Shown here piece after piece: positions 6,394 to 14,749 of a DNA stretch of 64,000 nt. This DNA is from SPDF01 sp963812085. GTDB lineage: Bacteria; Gemmatimonadota; Gemmatimonadetes; Gemmatimonadales; GWC2-71-9. Where the stretch lies: contig CAWETL010000003.1 in the NCBI GenBank assembly GCA_963812085.1, positions 682,001 through 746,000 on the forward strand, given 5' to 3'. The notes beneath the pieces were generated by a model. That model searched no databases and was not told the origin of the DNA. It saw nothing but the letters and a program-made list of their open reading frames with translations. Position 1 is the stretch's first letter. Every line of letters begins with the position of its first letter. The position numbers and the translations under genes were made by a program.

Positions 6394-7146
6394 TCACTCC
6401 TTGACCCACCCCGGCTGCACGTAGGGGCCGGGCAGGAAGATGGCCGGGTCGAGCGGGGGGACAGGATCGGCGACCGGATCGTGGTATTCCTCCGTCGTCA
6501 CGATCTTCCCGCCCTCGAAGAAGAGCACCTCGGTCTCGATCCACCCCTGGCCGAGCCGCACGTACTTGTTGAACTGCACCTCGGTGAGCACGCCCTGCTT
6601 CTGCGGGTGCGGCCCGAGGCTCCGCACGAAGAGCAGCCGCTGCTGGTCGATCCAGAACTGCTTCGACGTCGTGTCGCCCTGCGCCGCGCCGACGATCCAG
6701 ACCTTCTGCCCCTGCCAGGTGCCGGCATGGAGCTTCGACAGGTCATACCCGAGCGCGGCCAGGCTCGCGATGGTCTTCTCCGCCGGCTGGGCGTAGACGT
6801 CGAACCCGAGGAGGAGCAACGGGTGGACGAACGCACGGCTCAGCTTGAGTTCCCCTTCGGCGTAGCGGTAGATCGAGTCGCTGCGGAAGAGGAGGACGTT
6901 CCGGCCGGTGAGCGGCGAGATGTCGATGCGGAGCGACCCCGGCACGCTCAGCGCCTCGTACCAGGTCTCCGCCGGGGCGTCGGGACGGATGGTGCGCTGC
7001 GTGAACGTGGCGGTGCGGTACCACTTGCCGTCGTATTTGTCGTGCATGAAGCGGATGACGTCCGCCCCGGTGGCGGGCTTGGGCTCCGCGGCGGGGCGGG
7101 GCAGGGGTGTGGCAACGGCGAGGAGCAGGAGCGCGGGCACCAGCAC
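6394..7146 (-). CDS. Secreted protein of unknown function
   Basis: GTG 7146 is preceded by GGAGG at 5 nt and opens with a signal peptide (LVPALLLLAVATPLPRPAA), giving 250 aa. The earlier ATG at 7272 would translate promoter-like DNA beside a tRNA. After the signal the protein reads VIRFMHDKYDGKWYRTATF, then strand-rich segments (LRIDISPLTGRNVLLFRSD; KQGVLTEVQFNKYVRLGQG). The pattern of beta-strands carrying short hydrophobic faces recalls LolA/LolB-like lipoprotein carriers, but I cannot confirm that. The interval 6268-6393 shows no gene. Downstream lies the minus-strand barrel gene. Confidence 0.65.
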   Translation of the reverse strand: MLVPALLLLAVATPLPRPAAEPKPATGADVIRFMHDKYDGKWYRTATFTQRTIRPDAPAETWYEALSVPGSLRIDISPLTGRNVLLFRSDSIYRYAEGELKLSRAFVHPLLLLGFDVYAQPAEKTIASLAALGYDLSKLHAGTWQGQKVWIVGAAQGDTTSKQFWIDQQRLLFVRSLGPHPQKQGVLTEVQFNKYVRLGQGWIETEVLFFEGGKIVTTEEYHDPVADPVPPLDPAIFLPGPYVQPGWVKE

Positions 7147-7242
7147 GGAGACCTCCAGGAGTGGCGAAGTGGGAGACTCAGGCCGTACGCGCCGGGCCGC
7201 CGCGCGGTTTCCCCGCGGCACGACCGCCCGGCCTGCTGTCGG

Positions 7243-7270
7243 TTGGGCGCCGGGCTCACTATCATATAGC
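7243..7270 (+). promoter_or_regulatory. Putative promoter of tRNA-Arg(TCT)
   Basis: TTGGGC (7243-7248) and TATAGC (7265-7270) are separated by 16 bp. The expected start coincides with the tRNA 5' end at 7277. Confidence 0.4.
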
Positions 7271-7276
7271 ACTCCC

Positions 7277-7350
<74 letters not shown>

Positions 7351-7373
7351 TACTCACCCTTCCGCCGGATCCC

Positions 7374-8750
7374 ATGTCGCCATCGCCTTTCTTGCCGACC
7401 CGAACCGAACTGCGGGCGCTGCTGGCGCTGGCGGTGCCGGTCGTCGTCGTCCAGGTCGGGATGATGTTCATGGGGGTGGTGGATACGCTCATGGTGGGGC
7501 ACCTGAGCCCGGCCGCCCTCGCCGCCGTCGCCCTCGGGAATCTCTATTTCTTTGCTGTCGTCATCTTCGGGATGGGGGTGCTGATGGCCCTCGACCCGGT
7601 GATCGCGCAGGCGGTCGGGGCGATGGACGATCCTGCCATCGCCCGCGGCGTCCAGCGCGGCCTGCTCCTCGCGGCCGGGCTCTCGCTCCCCGCCATGGCG
7701 CTGCTCTGGCCCGCCGGCCCGGCCCTCGTCGCGCTCCGCCAGCCGGCGGAGGTGGTGCCGCTCGCCACCACGTACGTGCGCCTCATGATCCCCGGCGTCC
7801 TGCCCTTCCTGGCCTTCACCGTGTTCCGCCAGGCGCTCCAGTCGATGGGACGGATGCGGCCCATCGTGGTGACCATCGTCGCGGCCAACCTGCTCAACGC
7901 CCTCCTCAACTGGACGCTGATCTACGGGCACCTCGGCGCGCCGGCGCTCGGCGTGGCCGGCTCCGCCTGGGCCACCACCATCAGCCGCTGGGCCATGGCG
8001 CTCCTGGTGATCGGCCTCGGCTGGCCGGCGCTGCACCACCACCTGCTGCCGATCCGCCCCGAAGTCTTCCACGTGAAGCCCCTCGGCCGCATGCTCCGGC
8101 TCGGCGCGCCGATCGGCGCGCAGCTCGAACTCGAGTACAGCGCCTTCGGGCTCACCGGCGTCGTCATGGGGTGGCTCGGCACCAACCAGATGGCGGGACA
8201 CCAGATCGCGCTCAACCTGGCCTCGCTCACCTACATGGTGCCGCTGGGCGTGTCGGCGTCCGCCGCGGTCCTGGTGGGACAGGAGGTCGGCCGCGGAAAC
8301 GCGGCTGGCGCGCGCCGGGCCGCCGGCTCGGCCCTCGTCGTGGGGACCGCCTTCATGGCCGCCATGGGGAGCGTGATGCTCCTCGCGCCCCGCCTCCTGG
8401 CGAGTGCGTACACCGACGCGGCGGCGGTGCTGGCGGTGGCGTCGGCGCTCATTCCGTTGGCTGGCGTCTTCCAGGTGTTCGACGGCATCCAGGTCGTCGC
8501 CGGCGGAATTCTCCGCGGCCTCGGCGACACTCGGTCGCCGATGATCATCAACGCTATTGGTTTCTGGCTCGTAGGTATCCCGGCGGGTCTCCTGCTCGGG
8601 CTCCGGGCGGGGATGGGCGCCCCGGGGCTCTGGTGGGGACTTGTGTGCGGACTCGCCTCCGTCGCCGTCATTCTGCTCGGCCGTGTCCGCCGTCGGTTCC
8701 GCGGTCGGATCGGGCGGGTCGTCATCGATGACCACGCCGCCCATGCTTAG
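7374..8750 (+). CDS. MATE-family multidrug/Na+ or H+ antiporter (NorM-like)
   Basis: The 458-aa product has about twelve hydrophobic spans in two MatE repeats. The family hallmark VPVVVVQVGMMFMGVVDTLM and VGHLSPAALAAVALGN opens repeat 1, and LELEYSAFGLTGVVMGWLG with NQMAGHQIALNLASLTYMVP opens repeat 2. The length is typical of NorM transporters. It should export cationic drugs or metabolites across the inner membrane in exchange for Na+ or H+; substrates cannot be read from sequence. It begins 23 bp after tRNA-Arg, and no SD is evident before ATG 7374. The next gene is 36 bp away and unrelated. Confidence 0.88.
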   Translation: MSPSPFLPTRTELRALLALAVPVVVVQVGMMFMGVVDTLMVGHLSPAALAAVALGNLYFFAVVIFGMGVLMALDPVIAQAVGAMDDPAIARGVQRGLLLAAGLSLPAMALLWPAGPALVALRQPAEVVPLATTYVRLMIPGVLPFLAFTVFRQALQSMGRMRPIVVTIVAANLLNALLNWTLIYGHLGAPALGVAGSAWATTISRWAMALLVIGLGWPALHHHLLPIRPEVFHVKPLGRMLRLGAPIGAQLELEYSAFGLTGVVMGWLGTNQMAGHQIALNLASLTYMVPLGVSASAAVLVGQEVGRGNAAGARRAAGSALVVGTAFMAAMGSVMLLAPRLLASAYTDAAAVLAVASALIPLAGVFQVFDGIQVVAGGILRGLGDTRSPMIINAIGFWLVGIPAGLLLGLRAGMGAPGLWWGLVCGLASVAVILLGRVRRRFRGRIGRVVIDDHAAHA

Positions 8751-8786
8751 CCAAACCACTGTCCTGCACGGGGTTATATTCCCCTG

Positions 8787-9695
8787 ATGGCTGCCAACAA
8801 GGCGTTTTCGATCACGCCGCAGCTCCGCCCGGAGCCGCGCTGGCAGGGCATGGCCATCTCCCTGGCCCTCTACGCCTCCGTGATCCTCGTCGCGCTGGCG
8901 ATGCACCGCTTTCCGAGCACCAGCGAACAGCCGACCGCCACGCCGGAAGAGATCAAGGCGGCAAGGGAACAGCTGCAAAAGCGGCAGGTCCGCATGGTGT
9001 ACCTGCCGCCGCTCCCGCAGCCCAAGCCCGCCGCGCAGGCACCACCTCCCAAGCTGTTGCCACCCAAGTCCTCGGGGCCGGCCAAGCCGCCCGAGCCCGA
9101 CGCCGATCCCATCAAGGCGCTCAAGTCGCCCGTGGCCGACCCCGGCGGCGACGCCGCCAAGCTCGGCGAAGGCGCCCCCGAGAACGCCCACCAGGTGGCG
9201 CCGCCGCGCCCGATTCCGCTGGCGCTGCTGCCGGGCCCCTCGGCGCCACCCGCACCCGAGCCGGCGCCGAATCCCACGGCCGCCTCGCCGGGCACCTTCG
9301 GCGGCATCAGCCTCGGCCCGCGGGTCGGGCTGCCGCCCCGCGACCCGCGGCCCTGGACGGCGTCGATGCCCGAGCGGGGCGACTCCTGCCCCAGCGTGAC
9401 CGCGGATTCCAACGCCAAGCCGGGCGAACCCCGGATGGGTTCCGCGAGCGGCCGGGTGCTCCGCACCGAGGGCGGCCCGCCGCTGCCGGACGCGCACCTC
9501 CAGATCATCGGCACCGCCTTTGTCGCCTGGACCGACCAGAACGGCGAATACACCCTGTCCTTCGACGCGTCGCTGCTCGACCGCTGCCGCACGCAGTACG
9601 TGCGGGTGAGCGCGCCGGGGTACGAGCCCCGGCTGCTCGTGCTCGTCATCGGCCGCAACGTCCGGAGCGACGACGTGGCGCTCCGCCGCCACTAG
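8787..9695 (+). CDS. TonB-like membrane-anchored Pro-rich protein with a carboxypeptidase-regulatory-like C-terminus
   Basis: The 302-aa product has one TM anchor near residues 21-39 (GMAISLALYASVILVALAM). A helical stretch follows (EEIKAAREQLQKRQVRMVYL), then about 120 residues of Pro/Ala-rich periplasmic spacer (PPLPQPKPAAQAPPPKLLPP). The C-terminus (about 213-302) reads GSASGRVLRTEGGPPLPDAH and then WTDQNGEYTLSFDASLLDRC. That is the pattern of a carboxypeptidase D regulatory-like (transthyretin-like) beta-sandwich rather than a TonB C-terminal domain. The anchor plus spacer architecture suggests a protein that reaches toward the outer membrane. A -10-like TATATT lies only 6 nt before ATG, and no SD is visible. 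Confidence 0.65.
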   Translation: MAANKAFSITPQLRPEPRWQGMAISLALYASVILVALAMHRFPSTSEQPTATPEEIKAAREQLQKRQVRMVYLPPLPQPKPAAQAPPPKLLPPKSSGPAKPPEPDADPIKALKSPVADPGGDAAKLGEGAPENAHQVAPPRPIPLALLPGPSAPPAPEPAPNPTAASPGTFGGISLGPRVGLPPRDPRPWTASMPERGDSCPSVTADSNAKPGEPRMGSASGRVLRTEGGPPLPDAHLQIIGTAFVAWTDQNGEYTLSFDASLLDRCRTQYVRVSAPGYEPRLLVLVIGRNVRSDDVALRRH

Positions 9696-9700
9696 CGACC

Positions 9701-10474
9701 GTGCCTTCGCCCCGCTTCCGCACCGTCATCTTCGACTGCGACTCCACGCTCTCCGCGATCGAGGGGATCGACGAGCTTGCCGCGGGCCGCCGGGAAGAGA
9801 TCGCCGGGCTCACCGCCTCCGCCATGAGCGGCGCGCTGCCGCTGGAATCGGTCTACGGCGCTCGGCTCGCCCTCATCCGCCCCACCCGCGCGCAGGTCGC
9901 CTCCCTCGCCGGGCAGTATGTGGCCGCGGCCGTGCCGGGCGCGCGCGAAACGGTGCGCGGGCTGCGCGATGGCGGTGTGGAAGTCCGGATTCTCTCGGGC
10001 GGATTCCGCCAGGCCATTCTGCCCTTTGCAGAGTGGCTGGGACTCGGGGCCGCCGCCGTCTGGGCGGTGGACCTCCGGTTCGATCCCGACGGTGCGTACG
10101 AGGGGTTCGACGAGTCCTCGCCGCTCGCCCGCTCCGGCGGAAAGCGCAAGGTCATCGAGTCCTGGAAAGGTGTCGTCCCCGAGCCCTGCCTGCTGGTCGG
10201 TGACGGCATCACCGATCTCGAGGCGCGGCCGGCGGTGGATCGCTTCCTCGCTTTTGCCGGCGTGGTGGACCGCCCGGCCGTCACCGCCGTCGCCGACGCC
10301 GTGATCCGCGGCCCCTCCCTCCTCCCCGTGCTCTGGGAAGTTCTTCAGAAGGATCTTGCGCTGATCTTTAGGGCGTTCCCGCCTATCTTTGCTCCGTCCT
10401 CCGCTCTCACCGACACCGAGAGACCCCCATGGCACCGTTCGGCAGCTTTTTCCTTCCCGGCCCGACCGAAGTGA
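9701..10474 (+). CDS. serB: Phosphoserine phosphatase-like HAD hydrolase
   Basis: This HAD-superfamily phosphatase starts at GTG 9701, 5 bp after the previous gene. Motif I is FDCDSTLSAIEG (nucleophile Asp), motif II is RILSGGF, the conserved Lys is in GGKRKVI, and motif III is VGDGITDLEA. The 'DCDSTL' and 'GDGxTDLEA' forms match the SerB branch. With the aminotransferase and serA directly downstream it completes the phosphorylated serine pathway by converting phosphoserine to serine. The catalytic domain ends near residue 212. A further 45 residues read through what looks like the leader of the next gene and overlap it by 46 bp. A single-base deletion in GGG 10335-10337 would end the protein earlier, so the tail is doubtful. 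Confidence 0.78.
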   Translation: MPSPRFRTVIFDCDSTLSAIEGIDELAAGRREEIAGLTASAMSGALPLESVYGARLALIRPTRAQVASLAGQYVAAAVPGARETVRGLRDGGVEVRILSGGFRQAILPFAEWLGLGAAAVWAVDLRFDPDGAYEGFDESSPLARSGGKRKVIESWKGVVPEPCLLVGDGITDLEARPAVDRFLAFAGVVDRPAVTAVADAVIRGPSLLPVLWEVLQKDLALIFRAFPPIFAPSSALTDTERPPWHRSAAFSFPARPK

Positions 10475-11517
10475 CCGAAGACGTGCTCGCCGCCCAGGCC
10501 CGGCCGATGATCGGGCATCGCGGCAAGGGCATGGAAGAGCTCCTCGGGCGCGTCCAGCCCATGCTGCAGCGCGTCTTCCGCACCACGCGGCCGGTCTACA
10601 TCTCCTCCTCCTCGGCCACCGGCCTGATGGAGGGCGCCATTCGCAACGGCGCCCGGCGCCGCGTACTCTCCCTCGTCAACGGGGCCTTCAGCGACCGCTT
10701 CCACAAGATCGCCCTCGCCTGCGGCATCGAGGCCGACGCGATGGAAGTGGAATGGGGACAGACCCACCGGCCGGACCAGGTGGCGGCGGCCCTCAAGGGC
10801 GGGAAGTACGACGCGGTCACCGTGGCCCACTCGGAAACCAGCACCGGCGCGCTCAACCCGATCGCCGAGCTCGCCGAGGTGGCCCACGCCGCCGGCGACG
10901 CGATGCTGCTGGTGGACAGCGTGACAGGCGTGGCCGGCAATCCGGTCGAGAGCGACGCGTGGAAGCTGGACTTCGTGCTGACCGGCTCGCAGAAGGCCCT
11001 CGCCCTGCCGCCGGGCCTCGCCTTCGGCGTGGCGCAGCCCGGGTTGCTCGAGCGGGCGCGCACCCAGAAAGGCCGGGGGATCTACTTCGATTTCGTCGAG
11101 TTCGAGAAGTTCACCCTGCAGAACCAGACGCCGAACACGCCGGCGGTGTCGCTGCTCTATGCCCTGGCCAAGCAGTTGGAGCGGATCGACCAGGAGACGC
11201 TCCCCGTTCGCTGGGCCCGCCACGAGGCGATGGCGCGGCGCACCTGGGAATGGGCCGACGCGATGACCGCGCGGGGCGTTCCGGTGAGCGTGCTGGCGCC
11301 CGCGGGGCAGCGCTCCTGGACCGTGACCTGCCTGACCGTTCCGCCGGGAAAGAAGGGCAGCGAGGTCAACGCGGCGATGAAGGCGAAAGGGATCACGATT
11401 TCCGCCGGGTACGGCAAGCTCAAGGACAGCACGATCCGGATCGGGCACATGGGAGAGCACACCGTGGCCGAGCTCGACCGGGTGCTGGCCGCCCTCGAAG
11501 AGGTGCTCACGTCATGA
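10429..11517 (+). CDS. Class V aminotransferase, probable phosphoserine aminotransferase
   Basis: The 362-aa PLP enzyme begins MAPFGSFFLPGPTEVTEDVL, typical of the class V alanine/serine-glyoxylate and archaeal-type SerC branch. The PLP lysine lies in LTGSQKALALPPG (about residue 189), and the cofactor-binding Asp in LLVDSVTGVAG. The C-terminus carries the small-domain motif RIGHMGEHT. Family members can be alanine-glyoxylate, serine-glyoxylate or phosphoserine aminotransferases. Sitting between serB and serA, with a 4-bp ATGA overlap to serA, it most likely converts 3-phosphohydroxypyruvate to phosphoserine. That assignment is from context. Confidence 0.82.
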   Translation: MAPFGSFFLPGPTEVTEDVLAAQARPMIGHRGKGMEELLGRVQPMLQRVFRTTRPVYISSSSATGLMEGAIRNGARRRVLSLVNGAFSDRFHKIALACGIEADAMEVEWGQTHRPDQVAAALKGGKYDAVTVAHSETSTGALNPIAELAEVAHAAGDAMLLVDSVTGVAGNPVESDAWKLDFVLTGSQKALALPPGLAFGVAQPGLLERARTQKGRGIYFDFVEFEKFTLQNQTPNTPAVSLLYALAKQLERIDQETLPVRWARHEAMARRTWEWADAMTARGVPVSVLAPAGQRSWTVTCLTVPPGKKGSEVNAAMKAKGITISAGYGKLKDSTIRIGHMGEHTVAELDRVLAALEEVLTS

Positions 11518-13112
11518 CCGCGATCTACCGGGTGCTCATCGCGGACAAGATCGCCGCCGACGGCCTCCGCCCGCTTCGCGAGGATCCGCGCTTCGAGATC
11601 GTGACCAAGGCGGGACTCAGCATCCCCGACCTCACCCAGGCCCTGACCGAGGTGGACGCCGTCATCGTGCGGAGCGCCGCCAAGGTGCCGCGCGAGGCGC
11701 TGGCGCTGACGAACCGCCTCAAGGTGATCGGCCGCGCCGGCGTGGGCGTCGATACCATCGACGTCGAGGCCGCCACCGAGAAGGGCATCGCCGTCCTCAA
11801 CGCGCCGGCCGGCAATACGATTTCCGCCGCGGAACTGACGATGGCGCTCATGCTCTCGCTGGCGCGGCGCGTGTCCGCGGCGGACCGGTCGATGAAAGCC
11901 GGCGCGTGGGACCGCGCCAAGCTCGGCGGCAGCGAACTGTACGGGAAGACGCTCGGGTTGGTCGGGGCGGGGCGAATCGGCGGAGAGGTGGCCACACGGG
12001 CGCTGGCGTTCGGCATGCGGGTGCTGATTCACGATCCCTACCTGCACGCCGACCGAGCCAAGGCGCTGGGCGCCGAGCTCGCCCAGCTTGACGACGTGCT
12101 CCGGCAGGCGGATGTCCTGTCGGTGCACGTGCCGCTCACCGACCAGACCACGGGCCTCATCGGCGCGGAGCAACTCGCCCTGCTCAAGCCGACCGCCTTC
12201 GTCCTGAACGTGGCGCGGGGCGAGATCATCCAGGAGGAGGCGCTCCTCGAGGCGCTCCGGAACAGGAAGATCGCCGGCGCGGGGCTCGACGTGTACGACA
12301 CCGAGCCGCTCCCGGCGGATCATCCGTTCCGCTCGCTGGAGAACGCGGTGCTCACGCCGCACCTCGGCGCCTCGACGGAGGAGGCGCAGCATAACGTGGC
12401 CCTCGAGATCGCCGGGGCGGTGCGCGCCGCGCTCCTGGAGGGCGATCTCAGCCGGGCCGTCAACGCGCCCGGCGTGGGGGGCGAGCGGATGCGTCGCCTC
12501 CGCCCGCTGCTCGACCTCGCCGAGCGGCTCGGCCGGATCGGTGCGGCGCTCGCCGGGGAGCGGCTGGCCAAGGTCGAGGTCCGGTACGCCGGGCGGGAGG
12601 AGGACGACCTCCGGCCGCTGGCCGCCGCGGCCATGATCGGCGCCCTGTCCAAGGTGGTGGGCCAGCGCGCCGTGAACTTCGTCAACGCGCTGCATCTCGC
12701 CTCGGAGCGGGGCATCGCGATCGAGCGCACCCGTCTTTCGCCCCGCAACGACTACGCCGAGTACCTCGAGATCCGCCTGTCCGGTGCCGGGGAAGGGGTG
12801 CGCGTCGGGGGCGCGGTGCTCGAGGGAGCCCACCCGCGGGTCGTGCGGATCGGGGACTACCAGGTGGACATCCAGCCGCGCGGCGACCTCGTGCTGCTCC
12901 ACAACCGCGACGTGCCCGGTGTCATCGGCCGGGTGGGGACGGCGCTCGCGGCGGCGGGGATCAACATCGGGCAGTACCACGTCGCCCGGCTCCAGGCCGG
13001 CGGCGAGGCGCTCGCGGCCATCGGCATCGATGCCCGCCTCGGCCCCGAGACGATCGCCATGCTCCGCGCCCTGCCCGAGGTGCGCGCGGTCCGGCAGGTG
13101 GAACTGGACTAG
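11514..13112 (+). CDS. serA: D-3-phosphoglycerate dehydrogenase, long form with ACT domain
   Basis: The 532-aa product matches the long SerA form. The N-terminal substrate part has VIVRSAAKVPREAL and IGRAGVGVDTIDVEAATEKG. The NAD-binding segment has LGLVGAGRIGGEVATRA (Rossmann GxGxxG at about residues 147-152). Catalytic Arg, Glu and His are in VNVARGEII, DVYDTEPLP and TPHLGASTEEAQ. An ASB intervening domain follows (about 320-450), then a C-terminal ACT domain (LLHNRDVPGVIGRVGTALAA). It catalyses the first step of serine synthesis; the ACT domain is where serine would give feedback inhibition. ATG 11514 overlaps the previous stop by 4 bp, implying translational coupling. Confidence 0.95.
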   Translation: MTAIYRVLIADKIAADGLRPLREDPRFEIVTKAGLSIPDLTQALTEVDAVIVRSAAKVPREALALTNRLKVIGRAGVGVDTIDVEAATEKGIAVLNAPAGNTISAAELTMALMLSLARRVSAADRSMKAGAWDRAKLGGSELYGKTLGLVGAGRIGGEVATRALAFGMRVLIHDPYLHADRAKALGAELAQLDDVLRQADVLSVHVPLTDQTTGLIGAEQLALLKPTAFVLNVARGEIIQEEALLEALRNRKIAGAGLDVYDTEPLPADHPFRSLENAVLTPHLGASTEEAQHNVALEIAGAVRAALLEGDLSRAVNAPGVGGERMRRLRPLLDLAERLGRIGAALAGERLAKVEVRYAGREEDDLRPLAAAAMIGALSKVVGQRAVNFVNALHLASERGIAIERTRLSPRNDYAEYLEIRLSGAGEGVRVGGAVLEGAHPRVVRIGDYQVDIQPRGDLVLLHNRDVPGVIGRVGTALAAAGINIGQYHVARLQAGGEALAAIGIDARLGPETIAMLRALPEVRAVRQVELD

Positions 13113-13116
13113 ATCC

Positions 13117-13161
13117 CGGGATTGCTTCGTCGGCCCCTTTCGGGGCCTCCTCGCAATGACA
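13117..13161. repeat. REP-like palindromic element
   Basis: The sequence contains ATTGC (13121-13125) paired with GCAAT (13153-13157), and GGCCCC paired with GGGGCC around a short loop. Its text (ATTGCTTCGTCGG... TCCTCGCAATGACA) resembles a dispersed palindromic repeat seen in intergenic regions of many bacteria. A second weaker hairpin (GTCCGACC/GGTCGGAC) follows at 13188-13217. The 134-bp gap to the next gene holds no coding sequence. Confidence 0.5.
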
Positions 13162-13246
13162 GAAGCCCCCGCGCTCTTGCGGGATGGGTCCGACCGGAGG
13201 ACATTCCTTGGTCGGACTTCTCGCGTAATCCCCCCGTGGAGCTCCA

Positions 13247-14749
13247 ATGCATCGCTATCCGGTCCTGATCGCGGCGGCCCTGCTCGCCGCTGGGCCGCTC
13301 GTCGCTCAAGAGCCGCGCCTTGGGACCATCGATTTTCCCACGTCCGCGACGCCGGCGGCGCAGGCCGCCTTCGTCCGTGGTGTGCTCTACCTCCACAGCT
13401 TCGAATACGGGTCGGCCGCGGCCGCCTTCCGGCAGGCACAGCAGATCGAGCCCGGCTTTGCCATGGCCTATTGGGGCGAGGCCATGACCTACGATCACCC
13501 GCTCTGGAACGAGCACGATCGCCCGGCGGCCCAGGCCGTGCTGAACCGGCTGGCGCCCACCGCGGCGGCGCGGCAGGCCAGGGCGCCGACCGACCGCGAG
13601 CGGCGCTACCTCGCGGCCGTGGAGTTGCTCTACAACGGTGAGGGTTCCAAGCCGCGCCGGGACACGCTCTACTCCGCGGCGATGGAGACGCTTTCCGCCG
13701 CCTACCCGGCCGACGCGGATGCCGAGTTGTTCTACGCCCTCTCGCTGCTCGGCCTGAGCCAGGGCCAGCGGAACATCCCCACCTACATGCGGGCCGGCGC
13801 GATGGCGCTGGCGTTGATGCAGCAGTACCCCGACCATCCCGGCGCGGCGCACTACGCCATTCACTCGTTCGACGATCCCGACCACGCGCCGCTCGGCCTG
13901 CCCGCCGCGCGCGCCTACTCGCGGATCGCCCCCGACGCGCCGCACGCGCAGCACATGACCACCCACATCTTCCTGGCGCTCGGGATGTGGGACGAGGTGG
14001 TCAGCCAGAACGTCGTCGCCTCCGGCCCCGACTCCTCGAAGTGGATGCCCGGGCACTACACCGAATGGCTCCACTACGCGCTGCTCCAGCTCGGCCGCAC
14101 GGCGGAGGCCGACGCGCTGCTCGGGCTCGTCATGCGGAACGCCGGCACCAACGAGCGCCGGAGCCGCGGCAATTCCGCGGTCATGATGCGGGCCGCGCAG
14201 ATCGTCGACGGGGCCCAATGGACCGGCCCGCTCGTCGCCGAAGCGCTGACCACGCCGGGCAACACGCTGGGCGTCCGCGCGGCGGATGCCTTCGCGACCG
14301 GGTACGCCGCGCTCCAGCGCGGCGACGACGCCGGCGCGGCGTTGGCGCGCCTCCGTGCGCTGGTGACCGAACCGGCTGGCGCGGGAGACGACACCCAGCC
14401 GGGCACCGTCCGCGCGATCGCCAAGGCGCTCGAGGCCGCCGCGGCCTTCCATGCCGGGCGGCGAGAGGAAGCGCTGGCGCTCGTCCTCGAGGCCGAGGCC
14501 GACGAGGACGCGCTGGCCGTCGAGTTCGGCCCGCCGACGGTGGTCAAGCCGACCCACGAGCTGCACGGCGAGATGCTGCTGGCCATGGGGCGTCCCGCCG
14601 AGGCACAGAAGGCCTTCGCCCGCTCCCTGGCGATGGAACCCAACCGCCTGCTCTCGCTCAGGGGCCTGGCCGCGGCCGCGGTGGCCGCCGGGGACACGAC
14701 CGCGGCGGAACGCGCCGAGTTGGCTCTCCCGAAGGGCGTCGCGCAGTGA
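13247..14749 (+). CDS. Secreted TPR protein
   Basis: The 500-aa product has a signal peptide (MHRYPVLIAAALLAAGPLVA, then QEP). TPR-type helical pairs run through the whole length. The first reads AAFVRGVLYLHSFEYGSAAA and AFRQAQQIEPGFAMAYWGEA; later units include HYAIHSFDDPDHAPLGLPAA. The conserved 'AYWGEAMTYDHPLW' and 'HYAIHSFDDPDHA' segments characterise a family of exported TPR proteins of unknown function. GGAGCT precedes ATG 13247. Its stop overlaps the start of a Ser/Thr kinase (GTGA), which in turn overlaps a multicopper oxidase, so the three should be translated together. A periplasmic scaffold role is an inference. Confidence 0.82.
   Translation: MHRYPVLIAAALLAAGPLVAQEPRLGTIDFPTSATPAAQAAFVRGVLYLHSFEYGSAAAAFRQAQQIEPGFAMAYWGEAMTYDHPLWNEHDRPAAQAVLNRLAPTAAARQARAPTDRERRYLAAVELLYNGEGSKPRRDTLYSAAMETLSAAYPADADAELFYALSLLGLSQGQRNIPTYMRAGAMALALMQQYPDHPGAAHYAIHSFDDPDHAPLGLPAARAYSRIAPDAPHAQHMTTHIFLALGMWDEVVSQNVVASGPDSSKWMPGHYTEWLHYALLQLGRTAEADALLGLVMRNAGTNERRSRGNSAVMMRAAQIVDGAQWTGPLVAEALTTPGNTLGVRAADAFATGYAALQRGDDAGAALARLRALVTEPAGAGDDTQPGTVRAIAKALEAAAAFHAGRREEALALVLEAEADEDALAVEFGPPTVVKPTHELHGEMLLAMGRPAEAQKAFARSLAMEPNRLLSLRGLAAAAVAAGDTTAAERAELALPKGVAQ

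Noticed and set aside
5191..7269. 692-codon plus-strand open frame
   Set aside because: It is antisense to two genes with clear signal peptides. It is rich in Arg, Gly, His and Pro, as expected of a GC-rich shadow frame, and has no domain.
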